Assembly (NCBI GenBank): GCA_031472005.1
Contig: PZJY01000001.1
Location: 2,542,001-2,606,000, forward strand
Source of the DNA: Tetracladium setigerum
Lineage: Eukaryota; Ascomycota; Leotiomycetes; Helotiales
DNA: 64,000 nucleotides
Reading direction: 5' to 3'
The notes beneath the pieces are model-generated. The model had not been told where the DNA came from. It ran no database searches and saw only the letters and a list, made by a program, of their open reading frames with translations. The position numbers and the translations under genes were made by a program. Positions 47,039 through 55,997 of this stretch are shown here, piece after piece (position 1 is the stretch's first letter; each line of letters starts with the position of its first letter).

Positions 47039-48122
47039 ACATATTTCACCTACCACATTCTCGAACACTTCTGGGTTCTTTGTTCAATCAAAGACCAAGG
47101 ATTTTTCCTGGCTACGACCACAGTTCCTATTCTGTTTGTACAAGTATTTGGGATTGCATTTCTTGGCAAAAGCGATTATGAAAACTAGTTGGCTACGTGA
47201 ACAAGAAAGAAAGCTGAACGTCATTTAACTTACTACATAGTAGTTTCCTGGCGGGCGAGATTGGGGGCGGGCTGGGCTTTGATGATGATGGCGATGGTCG
47301 GGAGCATAATAGTTTCGGTGTAACATAGTATTTGGAGAGCTTGTAAGCGACTTCATGAGCGGTCGCCTCTTTTATCGTTGCTTCACAATAAGTTCAACGT
47401 GTTGTCGTAAAGAAATTTGATCCCATCAAATCTTCTCAAAACTTGAATCCATAGTTTCTTCCTGTGGTTGATTCTTCCATTTGTTCCCATCACCGACCAA
47501 CTTGTCCAAGGGAAAGTCTGGGGGTTTGCCAAGACCAATGCTTACTCCTTAGTATTCAGGAGTGAAAGTCAATTATTCATCTTTCTACAGTACTGGCATC
47601 AGATTTTGTGCTTGACTTTACCATCTGTCACATCATTCGCACAAAGCTTACCTATTTGTCTTTCATTATTTAGCGAGAGTCCAAAGAGAAGTCGCCGAAA
47701 AGATTTGGTTTGTCAATTGACTATGCCAAGGCGTAGGTAAAATTATATGCTGGAAATTTTCCGTGGTTGACATGAGAATGAAAGGCAGACATATGATACA
47801 ATATTTTGAATTTTGAATTGTCCATTGTTTGAAGGAGGTATTGGCAGACGAGAGAGTTGATATACATAAGTCTGTCTATTCGTATATGCAGCTGTCTAAT
47901 CCGAGATAAATTCTCAAATGTGTCTGTCTGCTCTTAAAAGTACAAGTCGTAAATAAATGTATATACAGGAAGTGTTTTCTCCATCATGTGCAGCAGTAAA
48001 ACCCACCCCAAAAAACGCCATGTCATGCAACTCTACGCAGTCTCAATCATCTACAAGGACAAATGAAAAGCTGCAGGAAGTGCCCTGCAATCATATGGAT
48101 ACTCAAATGTAACACACACCTC
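47039..48122. other. Convergent intergenic region, no gene seen
   Basis: 3' flanks of the eIF4E-like gene and the acyltransferase gene. A/T-rich, with no recognisable ORF or RNA. Confidence 0.5.
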
Positions 48123-49891
48123 TCAAATCTTCACAAAAGCCTTGATACTAGCCCACCTCGCAAACTTAACACACTTCTCATCGACCAACCTCGTAAACAC
48201 ATCCGCCACCCAAAACGTAACCGGTCCACAAACCATCAAAGCCAACAGCATCCCACTCACAAAGCCCAACTGCCCATTCGCCCACCCCCCAGTGAGATTC
48301 ATACATTTCGGCACCAGCCATTCACCCAGCGTATACTCAATTTGCAAATGCGTCATGTACAGCGAGAAGCTGACCTCACCGAGATATTGTGCGAAGCGTG
48401 TGGTGAAGAAGGTTTGAAGGAATGGTGCCATTTCAAGGGAAAAGATGAGGAAGATGCCGCCGATGGAAGGCCAGAATGTTGCCGTGTGCTCGGGGGCGTT
48501 GATGTATTGTTTGGGGATGTGATTATACATCCATTTATATCCTGGCGTGTCTTTCATGTATTTTCGCGGTTGGGTGCCCAGGTAGATACCGGCTAGGAAA
48601 AGGAAAACGAAGAAGGATTTGGAAAGCGTGGCTTTGTAGCGTTTGTAGGGCGTGAGGGGAATGGGTTTTTCGGGATTGTGGTTGGGAGGTTGTTGGGAGG
48701 GAATAGTTTCCATGGGACGCGCCCAGATGAAGGATAGTTCGGCGAGGAAGATGCCCGAGAAGAAACAGGCCCATTCCCATTTTACAACTTGGTGCGAGTG
48801 GTAGTAGAGGAGTCCGAGTACGGACAGTTTGACCCATGTTTTTGTGCGGGAGATGCCGAGAACAGTCACGAATGTTATCATGGATCCCATCCTATATGTT
48901 CAAATTAGAAATTTATCCTTTATGGGATGATGTAGTACGAACCACTCAATTGGAATAGTCCATAAGATGCCAATATTATACTTTGAGATTGCGATGCGTC
49001 CAAAGAGAAAGGGATTGACCAATTGTTTTGTATCACGATACCAATCTGCAGTGTTGTTAGTTCGGATGCGCAAAGTGACAATTATACGTGCTAACCATTG
49101 AACTGGGACCAAAAGGTTCCCTTGCTGCTTGGAAAAGCAAAGAACTGCTCTTGAATGAAAGTTTTCCCATCAGGATTGTGCTCCCATCCCTTTGGCATAT
49201 GATTCCACAAATTCATCCTTGCCAACATAAACGCCATAAAGCAAGAAGCCGCGACGGGCAAATGTAACCTTAGCCATCTGCGGAAAACTGAGCTTGCCAA
49301 AGAATCCAACAACTCCAGATGTTTTCCCTGTCTCGCCAATTGCAAACTCCTGTATGACAAAACGTATCCGGAGAGCACGAAGAATATAACGACCATAAAG
49401 CGACCAGAGTGAACGACGCGGATGATGGGCAAGTAGAAGAACCAATCGTGACGCTCTGCGGGTCGCTTCTCCCATCCCCATCCTGTGGCAGATTCGATTG
49501 TGTATTGAACAGTGTAATGATGTATAACCACAATGAATGCGGCCACTCCCCTGACGCCGTCTAGATAGCTCGTAGGGAAGAGTTTCTTCGGTTTCTTATT
49601 CTTCGGGGTGCGGATCCAACTTGGAAGTAAAAGCAGGAAAAATGGTATAATCTGTCGCCTTAATGCATGCACATTGAGCGCAATCTCGAAACTCGGTTCT
49701 GTTCGCCATGATATTATCGGTTTTGGTTCGAAGGATACGGGATTGGTGGGAGGATGGATTCGCGAATCGCGGTCGCCAGGCGAAGAAGAAGAAGATAGAG
49801 AGGAAGAATTTGAAAGAGTGGAAGGAGACGCCGCGCTCAGGGAGGAGTATCCTTCACCATATTGCGCCCACAATGAGCGTGCTGTCTCCAT
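48123..49891 (-). CDS. Acyltransferase-3 family integral membrane protein
   Basis: Multi-pass membrane O-acyltransferase of the acyltransferase-3 (OafA/NRF-6) superfamily; the acyl acceptor is unknown. Exons are 49891-49096, 49045-48943 and 48891-48123, 555 aa. The N-terminal ~70 residues are a Ser-rich cytosolic arm. A hydrophobic span (FFLLLLPSWI) is followed by the signature SYLDGVRGVAAFIVVIHHYT, with Arg and His in the expected places. Further landmarks are FFVLSGYVLSYR, RRWLRLHLPV, LWTIPIEWMGSM (across intron 2) and the late SFSLYMTHLQIEY. Several other hydrophobic segments fit a ten-or-so-helix topology. Related fungal proteins occur both in secondary-metabolite clusters and as stand-alone genes. 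Here no cluster partners are visible. The intact frame supports function. Confidence 0.9.
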
Positions 49892-50737
49892 AATTGCAGA
49901 TATGTATGAACAATGAAGCCATCGCGATTCTCAGGAGTAAAGAAAGTCATTTCGGATTTCTTGGATAAGCTCGCGCGCCTCCTGCAAGGGACGGCCAAAT
50001 GAAGATGAGACGGAGTTGTCGACTCATGGGGCCAATCATGACGGCAAACATACAACCTTTATGGGGACCGTGATGCGGCCAAGTCGATCAAAAAAGAAGG
50101 GGTAGCGGCATTCTTGGCCTCTTAAACTCCTTCGATCAGGTGTATCGAACTCTTGGAGACGAGACAAGAGATGATCGATGGAGAGAGACATGAGCGAGAA
50201 GAGTTTGATCTGGTCCATCTGTCAGCCTCGCCTTCGCCTTGCTCCCTTTGATTTCACAGACTCACAGCAGTGAGAGGGGAGATCTTCACGCTCCTCCCGC
50301 AGCGTTATCAATGGAGAATATTGTAATCTTACGGTCCCGCGGTACAGTACTGTACAGTACTGATCGACATCAAACCGAAGAAGTAAGAAGTCTCCTGCAA
50401 CTGCTTAAATCTTGCACAATGACTTCAAGCGACGTTAGGAATTACCTTCTTGGGTCTTTTTTAGCTTTGTCAAAAAGTAAAAATAAAAACAAGCCACCGA
50501 GGACCGAACTGTGGGCGAGGCAGCAACTGTCGTGTACCCTTGGCATTACCCCTATGGAGGCGGCCACTTTCATAGACAGGCGGCGCGGTGCGACAATCTC
50601 TGATTCGTCCTGACATCTGCAATGCCACTGCGTTCTGTACTGTACCACCTCCACCTCATACCCTCTGATATAATCTATATAAAGCAGCTTCCTTCTCCAG
50701 ATTTCTATGGTTTCTTGATAATCCATCTTCAGTCAAC
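49892..50737. other. Divergent promoter region between the acyltransferase and Zn2Cys6 genes
   Basis: Contains an 18-bp perfect palindrome at 50345-50362 and a further GTACTGTAC at 50637-50645, about 390 and 95 bp upstream of the regulator's ATG. ORFs here are short and unlike proteins. Confidence 0.5.
50345..50362. repeat. 18-bp perfect palindrome CAGTACTGTACAGTACTG
   Basis: Perfect inverted repeat without a spacer, made of three overlapping GTAC(A/T)GTAC units (50342-50360). It lies about 375 bp upstream of the Zn2Cys6 regulator ATG. Symmetry like this can be a dimer-binding site, but no binding protein can be named. Confidence 0.9.
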
Positions 50738-52916
50738 ATGAGTACCTCAGAAACAATGTGGGATGATGATGAGGACAGGTCCATGAGCACTCTCGGCAAT
50801 CCAGCTCTCCCACAATTCAGCATGGAGCAGCAAGAGGTGATGTTAAAGAGAAAGGCAGTTTTACTAGACGAATTCTTAAGAAACGGTATGCTCATCCTTC
50901 CGTTTGGCCTCGCATTAGAAAATTAACATCCTTAAGGTGGCATGGAACCTCGTGCCGTCGAAGATAGGATCCAGATCCTCCATGAGCGAATCAACACACT
51001 TGAGGCAGAACTGACCGGCAAAGGTACCTATCTAATAATCTTGTTCTTGTTTATATAGACCTTGTCTAATCAAACTAATAGGAAAATGGGATGCTGCTCG
51101 TAGATATATTGAGCATGCGCCCAAAACTGATTTTGATGCCGTTGATCGAGATGGCTTCATAAAGTGGATTGGAAGCCAAACTGTCCCGTCGAAAGCTATG
51201 GGACCTTTCGCAACAAGCCATTTTGATACTGCCAATCAGCTCAAAAACTCTCGAGCTCTACAATCGTCTCGTAATTCCCGTACACACCTAGCGCCATACC
51301 CAAACCGCGATACGACACACCGCAGGGAAGAATCGCCTGACGCTAGCGCATCGTCTTCACACAGATCAAAGCGACTTCGTACCACGGATAATGAGAAACC
51401 TCCATGCTTACGTTGCAAAATCTTAAAGAAGAGAGTACGTCTAAGCCCATCTCAATTTCAGTTTGAGTATTATCCAAGCTGACAGCCTCAGTGTGACTCT
51501 CTGGAGCAATGTAGCCATTGTCCCGAACAAAGCTTCGATCACGAGAGCGACTTTTGGAAGGTTCTTGGCTGTTATCGAGGCCACATGCATGGGCTGTCTG
51601 CAATACTATGTCCCAGTATGTTACCCCTCATTTCCTATTCTCTCTTCTGACCGAGCTCCAGCTTCCTCGAGAGCAACCAGACGAATCATTCGTCATCCTG
51701 ATGGGAGTTCAGATGTGATCAATTTTGTTTTAACACGATCGCGTGTTTCAATAGAGAAGAGAAAACGAATACTTCAGCTTGTTAAAACCAACGTTGACTT
51801 CTCTTCTCTAAACCATGCGTCTTGGAGCGACAGTGGCCTCCGTTCCTCGTTAGCGACTGCTGCGTCTTCTCTCGACCAACTAGAAGACAGTCTTTTTGGC
51901 AACGATCCATCGGTAATGAACGACTATGAGGCGTGCTGGGCTGTATTACAAGCAATATATATGGATCCGATATATCTCAATCCCACGAGATATAATTTCT
52001 TTCGTCTAATTCGTATGGGAAACGGGTTTGCGGATAACAATAGAGTAAGTCTTTTGTCACCATCAAACATAATCACTAAAACTTTTAGTCCTCGTGGGAA
52101 ATATTCACCCAAGCCAAACGCCTGCTTCGCCAATCTGTTGAAATATACCTCCTTGAAAGGCTTTGCGGCCATATCGCATCTGGGAACTTGGTTGGACCGA
52201 CCCCATTCTTATCATCCGGAGACCCTTCCTCAAACAATCTAATTCTGGTCGACATCAAGGACGATATGGAAAGGTTTCTCGATGATATGGAGACGATATG
52301 TGCGGGCCGAGGAAAGCTAACTGGCCAGCCACAATTAGCCTGCTTTTACGCTCTCCTAGTCTTCGGAGTTGCAAAATCGATGCTGATTGATGCGTACGCC
52401 GTCCGAGAAGCCTACGAGGGCGCAAGCACACGAACAAGTAATCAGGCGGTAGCCATCAACAGCGCGTATAAAGCACTTGTTAGTGCCTTCTGTTGGGCTT
52501 CGCGAGCAGATGTTGTCCTTCAGGAGTGTGGAGACGAGGTCACAAACCACAAACGCAATTCAGTCTGGGGAACATGTTCTATCGTTTGTCATGATCAGTG
52601 GGAGGAGCGAGGTATCAAGGGAACGAAAGAATTTCTTCTGAGCCTGGGATCTTCAGTAGCGTCCGAAACTGTCTACAATGGGTTCTTTCCACAGAAGTTT
52701 GACTGCAACAGCAAGATTACACCGCCTAAGCTCAAGTCGGCATTTTCAGCAACGACCACCATAACTCGTCAGGATAATGGCAATCAATATTCATCTCACA
52801 CAAGCTCTGAATCGCACATGGATCCGATTTTGAAAACACGCCTGGAGGTTGCACAGGAGGCTCGGAGGACCACGGATGATCTAGCAGATTCACAGGCTCT
52901 GGGTTCAGAAAGATAA
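50738..52916 (+). CDS. Zn2Cys6-type transcription regulator
   Basis: Probable DNA-binding nuclear regulator. Six exons: 50738-50885, 50937-51023, 51082-51434, 51492-51615, 51662-52044 and 52089-52916, all joining in frame for 640 aa. A predicted short coiled coil (MEPRAVEDRIQILHERINTLEAEL) precedes a cysteine cluster split by intron 3: Cys187, 190, 197, 203, 206 and a possible sixth at 223. The first five follow the binuclear zinc cluster spacing C-x2-C-x6-C-x5-C-x2-C, but the last gap (16) is longer than the usual 6-8. The cluster is central rather than N-terminal, in an arrangement seen in a group of fungal 'C6 finger' proteins. The C-terminal half is mostly helical in appearance and of unknown function. 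Intron 4 is short: 46 nt with a CTCCAG acceptor, or 40 nt with a CCGAG acceptor. Targets are unknown. Confidence 0.82.
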
Positions 52917-52992
52917 TAAGGATGCTTAAAGGTGATTGATACATTATATTTGCAGAGAATTGATAGGGAAGGTTTACACCCCACTTACCTGC

Positions 52993-53882
52993 TCATTCAA
53001 CATCGCGGCGCTCCTTCTCGATATTCATCTTCGCCATACCATCCGACAACCTCGCCATTCTCCACTCCTCTCTCCTCTCTCTCTTACTCGCAAGCAAATC
53101 TTGAGTTCTCGCCAAATTCGCGTTAGCCCATAGAAGAGAAGCCGCCTGCTTGCTCACGGCATACTCAACCTTCGTCTTCGGCGGAACCTTGTCAACCTAA
53201 AAAAACAAAATATTAGCAAATATACTTCCACAAAATAGTTCATCATCAAAACAAAACAACTATGAACTCACCAGACAATGGACCATCTTCATCTCCTTCT
53301 CAACTACCCTCGCACCCACCGGCCTCACACAACTAAAATCAAGATTCCCCTCGCCAACTCAACAGCATAATGCCACGCCTCACGATACTCTTCCAATGTA
53401 AACTCTATATCGGGATGTTTTTGATCGAGATAACGTGCGAAGAAACCAGGGTGGATGAATTGCTGGTGGATTGGTAGACCTTTGCGTTTGGCTTTGCGGA
53501 GGAGCATGGCTGGGTAGTTGAGTTGGGAAGGGTCGATTTTGCTGGCGGGGGAAAGAGAAGGATGTTTAATTGGTTGGGCGGTGGTGAGTTTGTTTGTGTT
53601 TTGTGCTTGTCGGTTGTATGTGAGGAAGGGAAGAGAATTGTTGATGTTGTTTCGCTTTGCGTAGATGTGCCTTACAGGCATTGACATATCATGAATTGAC
53701 GGAGCTTGAGATTGAGACCGAGGAGCATGGTTGAAGGAACGGGATTCAAGCATGGCAATGTTCGCAAAGCCATCATCAACTGTAAGCTCGCGAAGGCGTT
53801 TGGCAAGTCTTTCCTCTTCTGACGAGGACGGGGATCGAGGCCGTTTCGAGAATCCGAATGGAGGTTTCAAGCTACTATCCAT
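52993..53882 (-). CDS. Uncharacterised small basic fungal protein (one apparent frameshift)
   Basis: Function not recognised. Two exons, 53882-53272 and 53196-52993, joined across a 75-nt intron (GTGAGT...TTTTAG). Exon 1 is interrupted by a frame break at the CCCC run 53347-53350. Adding one base continues the reading through NLDFSCVRPVGARVVEKEMK and gives 271 aa. ATG 53882 is the only in-frame ATG after an upstream stop. Visible features are SPSSSEEERLAKRLREL near the N terminus, a conserved-looking middle (LNYPAMLLRKAKRKGLPIHQ, FIHPGFFARYLDQKHPDIEF), and a charged C-terminal helix (LLASKRERREEWRMARL). The composition suggests a nuclear or nucleic-acid-associated protein, but that is a guess. 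It converges on the Zn2Cys6 gene with only 76 bp between stops. Confidence 0.68.
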
Positions 53883-54418
53883 CGGAGGCGATTGTGAGCC
53901 ATTTGTGTTGAAATCCAAGTCCAAAAGTCGGTTTTTGTTTTGTATTTAGAGTCGTTGTCAAAGAAATTACAGATGACACTGAGCAGTAGTGTGACTCTTC
54001 CGACATGTAGGAAGATTTCAGGTGAATGGTTCGTTAGCTTTGGTTATTCACTTTCTCTATATCCAAAGGATACAGTGACGTAAGCTCGTTTCTTATGAGT
54101 ATACTTCCCATTTGCCTGGGGACTTCAATAATATGTTAGTATGAGCAGTTGGGACATAAGAATTAGACGACGTTGGAAGTAAAATGTACGAACGCCAAAA
54201 CATATCAAAAATCTCCCATCCAGAAAAAAGAAATTCGGCTACACAAAGTAGACGACACATCACGGTGAATAGTCAGAGTGGAAAGTAGTCACATAGAGAA
54301 AGGTAACAGGCGAGAGCACACGAAAACAGAGTTACTGGTGTCATCTTCAATCAATCTACACACCAATTTCTACAAAACCATGTCGACTTCCGTGCACTAC
54401 GATCAGAAGACATGTTAT
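53883..54418. other. Intergenic region, promoter of the small basic protein gene
   Basis: Short A/T-rich gap between two minus-strand genes, holding the promoter of one and the 3' end of SPP2. Nothing else seen. Confidence 0.5.
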
Positions 54419-55579
54419 CTATCTCCTCCTGCGATCATCTCGCTCTCTATACCTATCACGATCATGATCCCTCCCCCCATTACGATCGCGATCTCGTTCC
54501 CTCTCCCTCTCCCTTTCCTGTCTATAACTTCCACCCCCTCTCTCTTCCCGTCGCTCATCCCTCCTTTCTTTCTCCCTCCTATACTCCGAAGCTTTCGGTC
54601 TTCTGTCACTACCCCCAGAGGTCCCGCCTCCTTTAGGTTTCTGATTCAGCCTTTTGGTATCACTCTTCTGCACCCATGCCCCTAGTTCCTCTGCATCTTT
54701 CAGCTCCTTAGCTCCTAAACCCAATAGATTTTGCCTTCGTTTAACCTCTCGCACTTCACCCCTCTTCTCTCCCTTCCAACCCATACCTCTCAACAACGCG
54801 GCGCCAAAATCCTCAACTGGAACGCGTTCGTAGTCCTCGAGAGTCGAAACATTCGGTGCCATAGCCACAGCACGTTTATATGCGTCCGTTTCCGACACAG
54901 GGCCTGTGTACTCTTCATTCTCGCCAGCAACAGGAATGACCAAGTCTGGGCCATTTCTCTCCTGTCTCGTCCCCATCAAAGCCTCCAGAGCTTCCTGCTC
55001 GACTGTTTTCCTTTCCTCAACCACTTTCTCTTCAACCCTCACAGCTTTCGCGGCGCCATTTAAATCCCCCCCAGCTTCACCCCCGTTTACATCCTCCCCA
55101 ACCTTCTCCCTCTTCGTAAGCGTCAACCCCCAAGCAATCTCCGCATCCCCTTTGGGCTCCCCAGGATCAACCCTCACAATCCCATTCGCCCTATCCCTCG
55201 CTTCCCTCTCAGCCGCCTCCTGCGCAGCTTGTACCTCTGGCGGCAACAAATTCTTGCTCCTCTTCGGGCCCCTCCAGTCTCGATTCTCCAACTTCGGAAT
55301 CACCAGCGGTCCCTCGACCTTCCTCTCATCGCGTTTGATCGCGCCGCCTTCTCCAAAGCCAGTGACGGATTCGTGTTTTCCGTGTCTGCTGTGTGTGTCA
55401 TGGTCGGAATCGCTGTCGTCGTCGTGCGCGAAAGTTGCTCTGGGGCGTTTGCCTAGGGAGGATGGAGGGGCGGGTTTGGATTTGGTAGTGGTGTTGGTTT
55501 TGGAGGAGAGGGAGAAGCCTTTGATGGCTATCTTAGGAGTTGAGGACCCTGATTTAGGGTCGTCTTGAAAGCGCGACAT
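54419..55579 (-). CDS. SPP2: Pre-mRNA splicing factor Spp2 (G-patch/GPKOW family)
   Basis: Spliceosomal G-patch protein that binds and activates the DEAH helicase Prp2 before the first catalytic step. Single exon of 386 aa from ATG 55579 (MSRFQDDPK); the upstream in-frame extension has no ATG. Family landmarks are the N-terminal KIAIKGFSLSSK, VIPKLENRDWRG, EALEALMGTRQERNGPDLVIP, and the Spp2 G-patch VPVEDFGAALLRGMGWKG (about residue 265). The C terminus is an Arg/Asp/Glu-rich tail (RERERERDRDRNGGRDHDRD), also usual for this family. The frame is intact. A long plus-strand ORF opposite it is an antisense shadow. Confidence 0.94.
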   Translation of the reverse strand: MSRFQDDPKSGSSTPKIAIKGFSLSSKTNTTTKSKPAPPSSLGKRPRATFAHDDDSDSDHDTHSRHGKHESVTGFGEGGAIKRDERKVEGPLVIPKLENRDWRGPKRSKNLLPPEVQAAQEAAEREARDRANGIVRVDPGEPKGDAEIAWGLTLTKREKVGEDVNGGEAGGDLNGAAKAVRVEEKVVEERKTVEQEALEALMGTRQERNGPDLVIPVAGENEEYTGPVSETDAYKRAVAMAPNVSTLEDYERVPVEDFGAALLRGMGWKGEKRGEVREVKRRQNLLGLGAKELKDAEELGAWVQKSDTKRLNQKPKGGGTSGGSDRRPKASEYRREKERRDERREERGGGSYRQERERERERDRDRNGGRDHDRDRYRERDDRRRR

Positions 55580-55997
55580 TTTGTTGTGTTGTTTGTTTGT
55601 TATCAAATGTGTTTGACGTCGTCGGTGCTCATCTCTGATTTGGAGTTTAATGCCAAGAGTGTCTGCCTGACATCATAGTAAGGCACCCACAACCCTCAAA
55701 AAGTTCAATATTCATTGAATCGCAATTCACAAAGTTAGTGAGATGAATTCACCTTTCTGATTTTCAATCAAAATACAGATGATATACTTATTGTTCAATG
55801 ATATTTACTATCATCTTCTGTCGCAGCCTTCTAAGAGGGGCGATCTGTTTTTGCATTCAGCAAAGCCAGTAATTAATTATATACCAAATCAAACTAGCTG
55901 GGGATTTCCCAGCTAGACCATAGACATACCATACCCATACCTATCGCCATACCAATCCCACCCATTCTACCCATCCCAAGTCTCAAAACAATTCTCA
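55580..55997. other. Intergenic region between EAF1 and SPP2
   Basis: A 418-bp gap that is A/T-rich and holds the SPP2 promoter and the EAF1 3' UTR. Nothing else seen. Confidence 0.5.

Noticed and set aside
54906..55568. 220-codon plus-strand ORF opposite SPP2
   Set aside because: Shadow of the SPP2 coding strand's biased codons; SPP2 is clearly the real gene.
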